This document shows, one piece after another, positions 53,311 through 63,482 of a DNA stretch of 64,000 bases (position 1 is the first letter of the stretch; each line of letters opens with the position of its first letter). This DNA is from Alkalibacter rhizosphaerae (lineage in GTDB: Bacteria; Bacillota; Clostridia; Eubacteriales; Alkalibacteraceae). The position numbers and the translations under genes are program-made. The DNA lies in assembly GCF_017352215.1 (NCBI RefSeq), contig NZ_CP071444.1:2356001-2420000 (forward strand), given 5' to 3'. The notes under the pieces are model-generated. The model was not told the DNA's origin. It saw nothing but the letters and a program-made list of their open reading frames with translations, and made no database searches.

Positions 53311-53425
53311 GCGCGACAAAGCCTTTTGGTACAAAAGGCGAAATGGGCAGATGTGAAAGAACAGTAATCAAGCAGATGCCATAGAGTATTTATATTCGAA
53401 AATTGGAAGAAACAAGGAGGACGCC

Positions 53426-56074
53426 ATGATCAACAGAACATTATCCAAATCCTACAATCCCGGAGATTTTGAAGATGAGATCTATCGTTTTTGGGAAGAA
53501 AAGGGATACTTTAAACCAGAGGTGCATCCAGACGGGAAACCGTATACAATTGTGATGCCGCCTCCTAATATCACAGGGCAGCTCCACTTGGGTCATGCAT
53601 TTGATGGAACGCTCCAGGACATCATCATCCGCTGGAAGCGGATGCAGGGATTTTCTGCACTATGGTTGCCGGGGACGGATCACGCAAGCATCGCCACGGA
53701 AGTAAAAGTGGTAGAGAAAATCAAAGAAGAAGAAGGAAAAGGCAAGGAAGACCTTGGGCGGGAAGAGTTTTTGGTGAGAGCCTGGGACTGGGCCATGGTT
53801 TACAAAAAACGGATCGCCGGTCAGTTTCGAAAACTTGGTGCTTCCTGCGACTGGGATCGGGAACGGTTCACCATGGATGAAGGATGTACCAATGCCGTAA
53901 CGGAAACGTTTGTACGATTGTACGAAAAAGGGTTGATCTATCAAGGCAATCGAATCATCAACTGGTGCCCGGACTGTAAAACGGCCTTGTCCGATGCGGA
54001 AGTGGAATACGAAGAAAAAGCAGGAAAGCTATATCACGTAAAATATCCTATCGAAGGATCGGAAGAATTTTTGATCGTTGCCACCACCCGACCGGAAACC
54101 ATGCTGGGAGACAGCGGGGTGGCAGTTCATCCGGATGATGAACGATACACCCATCTGGTAGGGAAATATGTGATCCTGCCGTTGATGGATCGACGTATTC
54201 CCATCGTTGCAGACGATTATGTGGATCCCACATTTGGAACGGGTGCTGTAAAAATGACACCGGCCCACGACCCCAATGATTTTGAGGTGGGATTGCGGCA
54301 CAATTTGGAGCAAATCCGCGTTTTGGACGATTCCGGGGTCCTTAACCACTTGGCAGGAAAGTATGAAGGGTTGGAACGTTATACAGCCAGAACAAAAATC
54401 GTAGAAGACTTGACGGAATTGGGGTTGATGGAAAAAATCGAAGAGCGCCCCCATAATGTGGGAGCCTGTTACCGGTGCGACACGACAGTGGAACCCATCA
54501 TCTCCAAACAGTGGTTTGTCGACATGAAACCTTTGGCAGAACCGGCCATTGACGTGGTGCGGGAAGGAACCACAAAATTCATTCCGGACCGATTCAGCAA
54601 AATATACTACAACTGGATGGAAAATATCAAAGACTGGTGTATTTCCCGCCAATTGTGGTGGGGGCATCGGATCCCTGCTTACTATTGTCAAGATTGCGGA
54701 GCGGTCATGGTGTCTAGAACACCGGTGCAGACTTGCGATCAATGTGATTCCAAAAATGTAGTGCAGGATGAAGACGTATTGGATACCTGGTTCAGTAGTG
54801 CTCTATGGCCTTTTAGCACACTGGGATGGCCCGAAGAGACGCCGGATTTGAACAAGTTCTATCCCAACAATTTGCTGGTCACCGGATTTGACATCATCTT
54901 CTTCTGGGTCGCCCGAATGATCTTTTCCGGGATCGAACAAATGGGGGAAACGCCATTTTCCGATGTTTACATCCACGGCTTGATCCGGGACGGACAGGGA
55001 AGAAAAATGAGCAAATCCCTGGGCAACGGTGTGGATCCCTTGGAAGTGATCGAAACCTTCGGAGCAGATCCTCTTCGATTCACCATCGTCACTGGAAATG
55101 CTGCCGGAAATGATATTCGATGGAATGAAGAAAAGGTAAACGCCAATCGTAACTTTGCCAACAAGATATGGAATGCCACGAAATTCGTGTTGATGCATGT
55201 GGAAGGACGAAAAGTCTCATCCATCGAGGAACAAAAGCAACATTTGGAACCGATGGACCGCTGGATCATCAGCAGGATGAATCAAGTGGCCAAAGAAGTC
55301 AACGAAAACCTGGAAAAATACGAATTGGGGATCGCTGCACAAAAGCTGTATGATTTTATGTGGAATGAATACTGCGATTGGTATATTGAATTGGTGAAAC
55401 CCCGCTTATTTCAAGGGGAAGGTCCCTCCAAAGAAGCCGCTTTGGCCACTTTGCAGGAAGTATTGGAAACATCGTTGCGATTGCTTCACCCATTCATGCC
55501 ATTTATTACGGAAAAATTGTATTTGTCGCTGTTGGAAGACAAATCCACCATCATGGTCGCTGCATGGCCGGTATGGCGGGAAGACCTTGTCTACGAAAAG
55601 GAAGAAGCGGACATGGCCTTTGTCATGGATGGGGTTCGTGGAGTAAGAAACATCCGCGCTGAACGAAATGTTCCGCCATCCAAGAAACTAAAAGCCGTAT
55701 TGATCCCGGCCACACCGGAAAAAGCGGACATCGTCATGGCCAATGAAGGCTCCATCAAGACGCTGGCCAACCTGGAATCCTTGACGATCCAAAAGAACAA
55801 GGATGGGTTGGACAATGCGGCAGCTGCATTGTTGGATGGCGGAGAGTTGTTGATCCCCATGGACTCCCTTATTGATCCAAAGGAAGAAATGGAGCGGCTG
55901 CAAAAAGAAAAAGACCACCTGGAAAAGGAAATCGACCGAGTGGTGAAAAAACTGGCAAATAAAGGTTTTGTCGATAAAGCACCGGAAAAAGTGGTGGAAG
56001 AAGAACGAGGAAAAGAAGCAAAATATCGGGCAATGTACGAAAATGTATTGGAGCTGATGAAACGCTTTTCCTAA
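53426..56074 (+). CDS. valS: Valyl-tRNA synthetase
   Basis: 882 residues. HIGH motif 'PPPNITGQLHLGHAFD', KMSKS in 'GRKMSKSLGNGVDP', editing domain residues 'VATTRPETMLGDSGVAVHPDD', a zinc-finger-like 'YYCQDCGAVM ... CDQCDS', and a C-terminal coiled coil (about 815-875). GGAGG before ATG. Preceded by a T-box. Its stop overlaps the convergent DUF4364 stop by 4 bases. Confidence 0.98.
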   Translation: MINRTLSKSYNPGDFEDEIYRFWEEKGYFKPEVHPDGKPYTIVMPPPNITGQLHLGHAFDGTLQDIIIRWKRMQGFSALWLPGTDHASIATEVKVVEKIKEEEGKGKEDLGREEFLVRAWDWAMVYKKRIAGQFRKLGASCDWDRERFTMDEGCTNAVTETFVRLYEKGLIYQGNRIINWCPDCKTALSDAEVEYEEKAGKLYHVKYPIEGSEEFLIVATTRPETMLGDSGVAVHPDDERYTHLVGKYVILPLMDRRIPIVADDYVDPTFGTGAVKMTPAHDPNDFEVGLRHNLEQIRVLDDSGVLNHLAGKYEGLERYTARTKIVEDLTELGLMEKIEERPHNVGACYRCDTTVEPIISKQWFVDMKPLAEPAIDVVREGTTKFIPDRFSKIYYNWMENIKDWCISRQLWWGHRIPAYYCQDCGAVMVSRTPVQTCDQCDSKNVVQDEDVLDTWFSSALWPFSTLGWPEETPDLNKFYPNNLLVTGFDIIFFWVARMIFSGIEQMGETPFSDVYIHGLIRDGQGRKMSKSLGNGVDPLEVIETFGADPLRFTIVTGNAAGNDIRWNEEKVNANRNFANKIWNATKFVLMHVEGRKVSSIEEQKQHLEPMDRWIISRMNQVAKEVNENLEKYELGIAAQKLYDFMWNEYCDWYIELVKPRLFQGEGPSKEAALATLQEVLETSLRLLHPFMPFITEKLYLSLLEDKSTIMVAAWPVWREDLVYEKEEADMAFVMDGVRGVRNIRAERNVPPSKKLKAVLIPATPEKADIVMANEGSIKTLANLESLTIQKNKDGLDNAAAALLDGGELLIPMDSLIDPKEEMERLQKEKDHLEKEIDRVVKKLANKGFVDKAPEKVVEEERGKEAKYRAMYENVLELMKRFS

Positions 56075-56601
56075 TCTTCTTTGATGAGTGCCTGTATGAT
56101 GTCCGAATAGATTTGGCTGCTGCGGTTTTCCCAGTTGTTGCAAACGTATTTGGCTTGAGCCTTGTTGGGAACGTGGATGGAAAGTTCCATCAATTCCACC
56201 TCGTTTTCCACCAAGGACAGTTGAACGGCAAAGTCCCCGTCTCCCCGCAAGATGTAAGAAGCTTTGCTTCGAACATCTTTGAGGACATTGTCCTTGTTGC
56301 GTCGAATGAACAGATCCAGCATTTCCTTGATATAAGAAGGAATACGATGGATGAATAATCCCAAGGTCTGCCGGCCTTTGTCGGAGATGGAATAGATATT
56401 GGGATTGGAAGGGGACCCTCCAACCAAAAATTCATCGGCCACCAGGCTGTCAATGAGGAATTGTATGTCAAAATAGCTGATTTGAACATTTTCTATGATA
56501 ATCTGGCTGATCTGCTCTTTTGTTAATGGAGCCTTGCATTGGTTGAATGCATACAACAGAATGAGTTTGTTTTCCAGTACGTTTTCAGAGTCAAAATACA
56601 A
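56071..56601 (-). CDS. DUF4364 family protein
   Basis: 176 residues. I start it at the TTG 56601 with GTAGGTG 6 bases upstream, giving MYFDSENVLENKLILLYAF, the usual family beginning; a GTG at 56610 is the alternative. A winged-helix N-terminus ('LTKEQISQIIIENVQISYFDIQFLIDSLVADEFLV') suggests DNA binding. Family function unknown. No terminator is visible at the overlap with valS. Confidence 0.82.
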   Translation of the reverse strand: MYFDSENVLENKLILLYAFNQCKAPLTKEQISQIIIENVQISYFDIQFLIDSLVADEFLVGGSPSNPNIYSISDKGRQTLGLFIHRIPSYIKEMLDLFIRRNKDNVLKDVRSKASYILRGDGDFAVQLSLVENEVELMELSIHVPNKAQAKYVCNNWENRSSQIYSDIIQALIKED

Positions 56602-56677
56602 TATGCACACCTACTTTCCACTCCCAATTATAACAGAAAAGGATGGGAGAAATAACAAAAAAACAAAAGAGGTCACG

Positions 56678-57376
56678 ATGAAATCTTTAGATGGATTTTT
56701 GAAGCAAATCGGAGTAGTTCATAGCGGGTATTCGAAAGTGGAAGGCTTGGTTCCGGAAAACTGGAGAGATCTTCACTATGCCTTATCCGTGTTTTATCCG
56801 CTGTCCAAACCGATCCTTCGAGATATGGGCAGGGGAGACGGACCTACAAAAACCTATTTTGCCCAGTATCGGGCATTGAATGCCCTGATCAACCAGACAT
56901 GTCTTCAAATTGGAATGTTCTTGGAGGAGCAGGGTTTCGAAGCAGTTCCGGTTCCGGCCTCACAAACGGTCAGTGACGGACTGGATATTCGAGGAATTTT
57001 TTCCCATCGAATGGCAGCTACGTTATCTGGAAGCGGGTGGATCGGGAAAAGCGGCATGTTCATACACAACAACCTGGGGCCGGGTATTCGAATGGGAACT
57101 GTATTGACAAACAAGGTCTTGGAGGTCGGAGAGCCGATCCGTGAAGGGCGATGTGGGAACTGCCGTTTGTGCGTGGTCCATTGTCCGGCTATGGCCATTG
57201 AAGGGGTGGAGTGGCATGCAGGCTTGGAAAGGAATCGCCTATATGATGCCAAGTCTTGCAGCGACTACATGAAGGAGGCCTACATGCACATTGGAAGGGG
57301 ATCCGTATGCGGGATCTGCATGAGCGTCTGCCCATATAATCGGATCCATGAGAAAGGAAAGGGGGAATCCATATGA
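56678..57376 (+). CDS. QueG-like Fe-S reductase
   Basis: 232 residues. Two 4Fe-4S clusters: 'CGNCRLCVVHCP' and 'CGICMSVCP', with preceding 'SGSGWIGKSGMFIHNNLGPGIRMGTVLTN'. This is the epoxyqueuosine-reductase/reductive-dehalogenase-like architecture, but shorter than QueG (about 380), missing part of the N-terminal corrinoid domain. Function therefore uncertain. ATGA overlap with the next gene shows coupling. Confidence 0.8.
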   Translation: MKSLDGFLKQIGVVHSGYSKVEGLVPENWRDLHYALSVFYPLSKPILRDMGRGDGPTKTYFAQYRALNALINQTCLQIGMFLEEQGFEAVPVPASQTVSDGLDIRGIFSHRMAATLSGSGWIGKSGMFIHNNLGPGIRMGTVLTNKVLEVGEPIREGRCGNCRLCVVHCPAMAIEGVEWHAGLERNRLYDAKSCSDYMKEAYMHIGRGSVCGICMSVCPYNRIHEKGKGESI

Positions 57377-58359
57377 AGTACATCAAAACCGATTGGAGCA
57401 TGCCATACTACAACATGGCATTTGAAGAATATCTGTTGAATGACATGCCACCGGAGGATTATGTGTTTTTTTACATACATCGACCCTCCATCATCGTGGG
57501 AAAACACCAGAATACCATTGAAGAAGTGAACAAGGAATACGTGGATGATCAAGGTCTGGTCGTTTCCCGACGGTTGTCCGGTGGTGGAGCCGTTTACCAT
57601 GACGAAGGCAACTTGAACTTTTCTTTTGTCCTGCAGGCCGGGAAAGAGGATGTGAACAACTTTCGAAAATTCACAAAACCTATTATTCTGGCTTTGGAAA
57701 AAATAGGGATCAAAGCGGAGTTGAGCGGAAGAAATGATATAACCATCGATGGGAAAAAATTTTCAGGGAATGCCCAATTTGCCCGTCGCAATCGACTACT
57801 GCACCACGGTACCTTACTTTTTGATTCCCAAATGTCCAATCTGACAAAGGCCCTTCAGGTCAAAGATCTAAAGATCCAGTCCAAGGGCGTCAAATCTGTG
57901 CGCAGCAGGGTGACAAATATCAAGCCTTATCTGACAAAAGACATATCGATCCAAGAGTTTCAACAATATCTGGTCGAGTATATGGGAGAATTGAATCCCA
58001 TGGACGAGATCTTTCTTTCCGACCAAGACATGAAAAACATCGAAGAGAAAGTGACACAGAAGTTTTCCACGTGGGATTGGAACTGGGGGATCTCTCCGGA
58101 TTTTGACATTCAAAACATGGCAAAATTCGACTGCGGGATCATTGATGTCCGATTGAATGTCAGCGAAGGAAAAATCAAAAACATTAAAATCTTCGGAGAT
58201 TTTTTTGTTCGGCGACCCATTGAAGAATTGGAGGCAAAGCTGACCCATCAAATCTATCGTCGGGATGCATTGATGAAAACATTGGAGACAATCGACTTGA
58301 ACGATTTTTTCTTTGGATTGGACAAGAAGGCTTTTGTTGAATTTCTGTGCCAACAATAA
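57373..58359 (+). CDS. lplA: Lipoate-protein ligase A
   Basis: 328 residues. 'RPSIIVGKHQNTIEEVN', 'VVSRRLSGGGAVYHDEGNLNFSFV', 'GRNDITIDGKKFSGNAQFARRNRLLHHGTLLFD' are the lipoyl-AMP and substrate sites; a C-terminal accessory domain follows. It activates free lipoate and attaches it to lipoyl domains. Coupled to the Fe-S reductase gene. A terminator follows. Confidence 0.94.
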   Translation: MKYIKTDWSMPYYNMAFEEYLLNDMPPEDYVFFYIHRPSIIVGKHQNTIEEVNKEYVDDQGLVVSRRLSGGGAVYHDEGNLNFSFVLQAGKEDVNNFRKFTKPIILALEKIGIKAELSGRNDITIDGKKFSGNAQFARRNRLLHHGTLLFDSQMSNLTKALQVKDLKIQSKGVKSVRSRVTNIKPYLTKDISIQEFQQYLVEYMGELNPMDEIFLSDQDMKNIEEKVTQKFSTWDWNWGISPDFDIQNMAKFDCGIIDVRLNVSEGKIKNIKIFGDFFVRRPIEELEAKLTHQIYRRDALMKTLETIDLNDFFFGLDKKAFVEFLCQQ

Positions 58360-58372
58360 CCAAAAATATTAA

Positions 58373-58416
58373 AAAGTCCGAAGGCCCAGGTAGTGAAGCT
58401 GGATCTTCGGACTTTT
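58373..58416. terminator. Bidirectional terminator
   Basis: AAGTCCGAAG / CTTCGGACTT stem with inner pairing, T-rich on the + side, between lplA and lysC. Confidence 0.85.
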
Positions 58417-58437
58417 CTTTGGTATGTACTAATAGGA

Positions 58438-59643
58438 TCACAGGTCGAATTCACTGGCAATGAGTTCTACCGCCTTTTGTTGATCCTTTGGATCGATGAC
58501 ATAGGAGATCTTGATCTCCGATGTGGTCACCATTTGTACCTCGATGTTGGCTTTGGCAAGTAGAACAAAAATTTGCGCAGCGACACCGGAGTGACTTCGC
58601 ATGCCGATGCCTACGACGGACAGTTTGGAGATCTTGTCGTTTACCTGGGTGGAGATCTCTTGAAATTTTGTGGTGATCAGCTGTAATGCGCTTTTGGCAT
58701 CTTCCAGATCTCCTTTTGGGGTGGTGAAGGAAATATTCACCGAATGGTCCTTGGGAGAGGTCTGACTGATCATATCGATATTGATGTCTTTTTTTGCCAG
58801 TCGATCGAAAATTTCTGCAGTGATCGCAATGCTGTATGGAACGTTGTTCAACGTGATCAGAACGTCGTTGTTGTCGATGGCCAGGCCGGTAATGACTGCA
58901 CTTTCCATATTCTGTTCACTCTCCTTTATGATCGTACCTGGTTTTTCTTCCATGCTGGAAGCAACCAGGATGGGGATCCGATATTTCTGAGCCAGTTCGA
59001 TTGCCCGTGTATGCATGACACCGGCTCCCAGGCTGGCCATTTCCAACATCTCTTCGTAACTGATGGTATCCAGTTTCTTGGCATTGGAATACATTCTGGG
59101 ATCCAGGGAGTAGATGCCGTCTACATCCGTGTAAATTTCACAGGGGCATTGCAGTTTTCCGGCCAACGCCACTGCAGTAGTATCCGAGCCACCTCGTCCC
59201 AGGGTGGTGATGTCCGAATCCTGATTGGACCCCTGAAAACCGGCGACAATAATGATTCGATTGTTTTCCAGATGCTTCCTCAACACTTTGTCGTCAATGT
59301 CTGCAATTCGAGATTTGGTATGATGTCCCTCCGTTTTGATCCCGACTTGAGGTCCCGTCAGGCTGATGGCATCATGGCCCAATGTTTGAAGGGCCATGGA
59401 CAAAAGAGCAATGGATACTTGCTCACCTGTCGAAATCAACATGTCGATCTCCCGTTTTGGCGGGTTGGAAGAAATTTGATATGCCATATCCAAAAGTATG
59501 TCCGTATTGTCACCCATGGCGGAGACCACAACTACCGGAAGAAAACCTTCTTCTTTCTTTTTGATGATCCGCTTGGCGACTCGTTGGATCCGTTCGATAT
59601 CTCCCACGGAAGAACCGCCGTATTTTTGTACCACGATGTTCAT
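58438..59643 (-). CDS. lysC: Aspartate kinase (aspartokinase)
   Basis: 401 residues. 'VVQKYGGSSVGDIERIQRVA', 'GRGGSDTTAVALAGKL', 'YTDVDGIYSLDPR' and two ACT regulatory domains ('VPYSIAITAEIFDRLAKKDINIDMISQ', 'GMRSHSGVAAQIFVLLAKANIEVQMVTTSEI'). It phosphorylates aspartate, first step to lysine, threonine and methionine. Last gene of the lysine operon, likely lysine-feedback-sensitive. Confidence 0.96.
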   Translation of the reverse strand: MNIVVQKYGGSSVGDIERIQRVAKRIIKKKEEGFLPVVVVSAMGDNTDILLDMAYQISSNPPKREIDMLISTGEQVSIALLSMALQTLGHDAISLTGPQVGIKTEGHHTKSRIADIDDKVLRKHLENNRIIIVAGFQGSNQDSDITTLGRGGSDTTAVALAGKLQCPCEIYTDVDGIYSLDPRMYSNAKKLDTISYEEMLEMASLGAGVMHTRAIELAQKYRIPILVASSMEEKPGTIIKESEQNMESAVITGLAIDNNDVLITLNNVPYSIAITAEIFDRLAKKDINIDMISQTSPKDHSVNISFTTPKGDLEDAKSALQLITTKFQEISTQVNDKISKLSVVGIGMRSHSGVAAQIFVLLAKANIEVQMVTTSEIKISYVIDPKDQQKAVELIASEFDL

Positions 59644-59653
59644 ATGGCCGACA

Positions 59654-60385
59654 CTATCCTCTCAAATCATCCAATAATTCTGTTTTGCTTTTGGTCTGAT
59701 CGTCGATGTCCTTGATAACTTTGGCCGGGGCACCGGCAACGACTGTGTTGGCAGGAACATCTTTGGTAACGATGGCACCAGCGGCAACAACTGCCCCTTT
59801 GCCGACTTTGACACCTTCCAGTATAACCGCATTAGCGCCAATGACCACGTCGTCTTCAACGATAACGGGTGTCTTGCTAGGTGGCTCCAACACTCCGGCT
59901 ACGACGGCTCCTGCACCAAGATGGACGTTTTTCCCCAATTGGCCTCGGGCGCCTACTACTGCATTCATGTCGATCATGGTTCCATCGCCGATATTGGCGC
60001 CGATATTGATGACCGCTCCCATCATGAGTACGCAACTTTTACCGATGTGAGCGCCTTCCCGAATGGACACGCCAGGCTCGATCCTTGCATCGATGTTGGT
60101 CATATCGATCATTGGGATGGCGGAATTTCTGCGGTCGTTTTCGATCCGCATGGACGTGATCCGATCTTTGATCTTCTCCAAAAAAGGAAGGACCACATTG
60201 CTTTCTCCGAAAATGGTGCAGGAAGTTGATGGCCCATAAAACTCCATTCCATCCAACTCATCCTTGGTCAAATCGCTGTTCACATACGCTTTGACCGGTG
60301 TTTGCTTGGTTACTGCCTTGATGTATTTGGCAATCTCATAGGGGTTGGTCAGATCAAATTGGTTTTTTAGTTCTTCGTTTGTCAT
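59654..60385 (-). CDS. dapH: Tetrahydrodipicolinate N-acetyltransferase
   Basis: 243 residues from the ATG at 60385 (GAGAGGAG 7 bases upstream). DapH N-terminal domain plus left-handed beta-helix hexapeptides ('[44 protein letters not shown]'). It N-acetylates THDP with acetyl-CoA, defining the acetylase branch of diaminopimelate synthesis. Confidence 0.96.
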   Translation of the reverse strand: MTNEELKNQFDLTNPYEIAKYIKAVTKQTPVKAYVNSDLTKDELDGMEFYGPSTSCTIFGESNVVLPFLEKIKDRITSMRIENDRRNSAIPMIDMTNIDARIEPGVSIREGAHIGKSCVLMMGAVINIGANIGDGTMIDMNAVVGARGQLGKNVHLGAGAVVAGVLEPPSKTPVIVEDDVVIGANAVILEGVKVGKGAVVAAGAIVTKDVPANTVVAGAPAKVIKDIDDQTKSKTELLDDLRG

Positions 60386-60398
60386 ATTCATTCTCCTC

Positions 60399-61151
60399 TC
60401 AAGTTAAACCCAGTAATTTTTTCATGTCATACATGCCTGGGGATCGTTCATGGATGTATCTTGCAGCTGTTACCGCACCTTTTGCAAAGACTTTTTTTGA
60501 TGTTGCGGAGTGGGTGATCTCGATGATTTCATCATCTCCAGCATAAAGAACGGTATGCTCTCCGGCAATGGTGCCGCCTCGAATGGCGTGGATGCCGATC
60601 TCCCGTTCTTTTCGTTTGGCCGATTTTCCTTCCCGTCCGTATACGAATTCGTAGGGAAGATCCGTCGCCTGATTGATGGCATCAGCCAGCATGAGGGCAG
60701 TGCCGCTGGGAGCATCCTGCTTTTTGTTGTGATGCCGTTCCAGGATCTCGATGTCAAATCCTTGAAGCATTTTTTCTGCTTGAGCTACCAGGCCCAGCAT
60801 GACGTTGATGCCGATGGACATGTTGGCTGTACGGAAAACAGGGATCTCTGAAGACATTTTTATCAACTTTTCCTCGTTTTCCAGACTAAGGCCTGTCGTG
60901 GCCACTACGATGGGGATCTGATGTTGAAAAGCGAAATCCGTGATGGCGTCAAATGCACTGAAATGGGAAAAATCGATGATCACATCAATATTTTCCGACA
61001 CATTTTCCAACGTTTGATAAACGGGAAAACGTTGGTGGTTGGCTGACTTGGTGTCGAATCCGGCGACAATGTCCATACCCTCCAAAGAAGAAAGGACCGT
61101 TTCGATGGTCTGTCCCATGGCTCCATTGCAGCCGCTAAGCAATATATTCAT
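60399..61151 (-). CDS. dapB: 4-hydroxy-tetrahydrodipicolinate reductase
   Basis: 250 residues: '[13 protein letters not shown]' nucleotide loop, '[11 protein letters not shown]', 'ATTGLS', and the catalytic '[19 protein letters not shown]'. Third enzyme of the operon order asd-dapA-dapB. Confidence 0.97.
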   Translation of the reverse strand: MNILLSGCNGAMGQTIETVLSSLEGMDIVAGFDTKSANHQRFPVYQTLENVSENIDVIIDFSHFSAFDAITDFAFQHQIPIVVATTGLSLENEEKLIKMSSEIPVFRTANMSIGINVMLGLVAQAEKMLQGFDIEILERHHNKKQDAPSGTALMLADAINQATDLPYEFVYGREGKSAKRKEREIGIHAIRGGTIAGEHTVLYAGDDEIIEITHSATSKKVFAKGAVTAARYIHERSPGMYDMKKLLGLT

Positions 61152-61164
61152 TGTAATCCTCCAA

Positions 61165-62046
61165 CTACAGCAGTCCGTATGCTGTCATTTCTTTTTTTAG
61201 GACCTCCAGATGCTTCTCTTCCAGTGGAGTCAACGGCATCCGAAGTTCTCCCGTATCCATGTTCATCAGTTGCAGGGCAGCTTTGACCGGGATCGGGTTG
61301 GCTTCCAGGAAAAGAGCCTTGTTCAAGCCATTCATTTTCAATTGAAGCTCCAGGCTGTCTTTGATTTTTCCTTCATGATAAAGATGGACCATGCGGCTCA
61401 TGTCTGTTGGAATGATATTGGCGCTGACACTGATCACACCATGACCACCCAATGATAAAATGGGAACCACTTGATTGTCGTTGCCGGAATAGATGGCAAG
61501 ATCCTTGCCGCAAAGTCGTGCGATCTCAGCTACCTGTACAATGTCGCCGCTGGCCTCTTTGACAGCCTTGACATTTTCGATCTGTGAAAGTTTCACCATG
61601 GTCTCCACTTCGATGTTGCAACCAGTGCGACTTGGAACGTTGTAGACGATGATGGGGCAACGAACTGCATCGCTTACTGCCTGAAAGTGTTTGACGATGC
61701 CGTTTTGGGTGCCTTTGTTGTAGTAGGGGTTCATCACTAGAATACCGTCTGCACCCTTTTCATCGGCAAAGCGGCTCATGGCCACTGCGTGATACGTGGA
61801 GTTGCTGCCTGTTCCTGCGATGACCGGTACTCGATGATCTACCTTTTCGATGGCAAAAGCAATAAGATCCTCCTGCTCTTCATCAGTGGTGCAAGGGGTT
61901 TCACCTGTAGTACCGCATATGATGATGGCATCTGTTCCTTGCTGGATATGCCATTCCAACAACTGTTCCAAACGATGAAAATCGATCTCGCCATCCTTGA
62001 AGGGAGTGACGATGGCCACACCGGATCCTTTGAACAAACCTTTCAT
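61165..62046 (-). CDS. dapA: 4-hydroxy-tetrahydrodipicolinate synthase
   Basis: 293 residues: 'GTTGETPCTTDEE', 'YNVPSRTGCNI', Schiff-base Lys in 'VKAVKEASGDI', 'IYSGNDNQVVPILSLGGHGVISV'. Condenses pyruvate with aspartate semialdehyde. 118 bases... between neighbours only short gaps, consistent with one operon. Confidence 0.97.
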   Translation of the reverse strand: MKGLFKGSGVAIVTPFKDGEIDFHRLEQLLEWHIQQGTDAIIICGTTGETPCTTDEEQEDLIAFAIEKVDHRVPVIAGTGSNSTYHAVAMSRFADEKGADGILVMNPYYNKGTQNGIVKHFQAVSDAVRCPIIVYNVPSRTGCNIEVETMVKLSQIENVKAVKEASGDIVQVAEIARLCGKDLAIYSGNDNQVVPILSLGGHGVISVSANIIPTDMSRMVHLYHEGKIKDSLELQLKMNGLNKALFLEANPIPVKAALQLMNMDTGELRMPLTPLEEKHLEVLKKEMTAYGLL

Positions 62047-62050
62047 TTGA

Positions 62051-63055
62051 TCACCTGCTTATTAGATTATTTTGAATCAGAAGCTCAGCTATTTGTACTG
62101 CATTGGTTGCAGCTCCTTTTCGAATGTTGTCTGCAACGACCCAAATGTTCAACCCTGAGGAGACGCTTTCATCCCGTCGGATCCTTCCGACAAAAACTTC
62201 GTTTTTGCCTTCTGCATTTCGAGCAAGGGGATAAATATTGTTGGCAACGTCGTCCTGGACCACAATACCTGGAGCATTTTCCAACAAGGGACGGATATCT
62301 TTCAGATCAAAGGAATTTTCAAACTCCAGATTCACACTTTCACTGTGTCCGTAATATACGGGAACACGTACCGTCGTTGCAGTGATGGCCAGGGCGGGTT
62401 CGTGTAGGATCTTCCTTGTTTCTTCGATCATTTTCATTTCTTCTTTTGTATATCCGTTATCAAGAAACACATCAATGTGGGGGATGCAATTGTAAGCAAT
62501 TTGATGGGGATAAAACTGGTTCACCTTGCCTTGTACCCCTTCTTCCAAGTCCTTAAACCCTTTTACACCCGAACCAGAAACTGCCTGATAGGTGGAATAA
62601 ACGATGCGCTTGATCTTATATGCTTCATGAAGGGGCTTAAGTGCCACTACCGCTTGGATCGTGGAGCAATTGGGATTGGCAATGATGTTTTTATGATTCT
62701 TCAAATCTTCCGGGTTGACTTCTGGAACCACCAAGGGCACTTGGGGGTCCATTCGCCATGCAGATGAATTGTCTACGACCACCACGTTGTTTTTTGCAGC
62801 GATGGGCGCATATTTCAAACTGGTTCCTCCGCCAGCGGAGAAAATGGCAATGTGGATGTCTCGTTCAAAGGAAGTATCCGTCAATTCCTCTACGACCCAA
62901 TTTTTGCCGTTGAAAGAAACTTCTTTTCCGGCAGATCTTGAGGAAGCTAAAGGATAGAGATTGTCTACTGGGAAATTTTGTTCTTCCAATACTTCCAAAA
63001 CTTTTTGCCCAACCAACCCGGTGGCACCGACTACGGCCACGTTGTATTTTTTCAT
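62051..63055 (-). CDS. asd: Aspartate-semialdehyde dehydrogenase
   Basis: 334 residues: 'VAVVGATGLVGQKVLEVLEE' NADP loop, active-site Cys in 'ANPNCSTIQ', 'HIDVFLDNGYTKEEMKMIEETRKIL', and 'TVRVPVYYGHSESVNLEF'. First gene of the lysine operon, preceded by the lysine riboswitch terminator. Confidence 0.97.
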   Translation of the reverse strand: MKKYNVAVVGATGLVGQKVLEVLEEQNFPVDNLYPLASSRSAGKEVSFNGKNWVVEELTDTSFERDIHIAIFSAGGGTSLKYAPIAAKNNVVVVDNSSAWRMDPQVPLVVPEVNPEDLKNHKNIIANPNCSTIQAVVALKPLHEAYKIKRIVYSTYQAVSGSGVKGFKDLEEGVQGKVNQFYPHQIAYNCIPHIDVFLDNGYTKEEMKMIEETRKILHEPALAITATTVRVPVYYGHSESVNLEFENSFDLKDIRPLLENAPGIVVQDDVANNIYPLARNAEGKNEVFVGRIRRDESVSSGLNIWVVADNIRKGAATNAVQIAELLIQNNLISR

Positions 63056-63088
63056 AAAAGAACCTCCTTGTTTTAGAGTAAAAGCTTA

Positions 63089-63119
63089 ATAAAAAAGCTA
63101 GTTTATGATAAACTAGCTG
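63089..63119 (-). terminator. Lysine-riboswitch terminator
   Basis: Minus strand AGCTAGTTTA / TAAACTAGCT with a 3-base loop, then TTTTTT, between the L-box aptamer and asd. Confidence 0.9.
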
Positions 63120-63160
63120 ACAGTTGACAGATAACAACTATGGATATCCGCAGGACTTTC

Positions 63161-63328
63161 AGATAGCGCTTCATCACAATTCATGATGACAGTTGCAAGG
63201 CTCTTAACCGGGCAACCAGCAAACCGACTTTCAGGAATCGTTTCACTTCGGCAACGTTTCCTTTCTAATCCGATCCTTCGATCCTGAATTCGTTCTGGAT
63301 AATACTCTTAAACGCTGCGCCTCTATCA
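63161..63328 (-). ncRNA. Lysine riboswitch (L-box)
   Basis: The aptamer is closed by GATAGAGGCGC (5') and GCGCTATCT (3'). Internal 'GGAAACGTTGCCGAAGTGA' and 'CTTGCAACTGTCA' elements are typical of the L-box. Binding lysine favours the terminator and shuts the asd-dapA-dapB-dapH-lysC operon. Confidence 0.93.
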
Positions 63329-63348
63329 AAGCATATTCAGTTGTCTGT

Positions 63349-63377
63349 ATTATATCAGGGATCAGCGGTAAAATAAA
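63349..63377 (-). promoter_or_regulatory. Promoter of lysine operon
   Basis: Minus strand TATAAT (63354-63349) with TTTATT 17 bases upstream, 20 bases before the aptamer. Confidence 0.6.
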
Positions 63378-63482
63378 ACAATTTCGTGTTTTTTCGCTTC
63401 TAGATGATATATAATATACAATGATACATTTTACATGAAAATCATGCATTTTGCAATTAAATATTCTTAAACGGGGGATACC

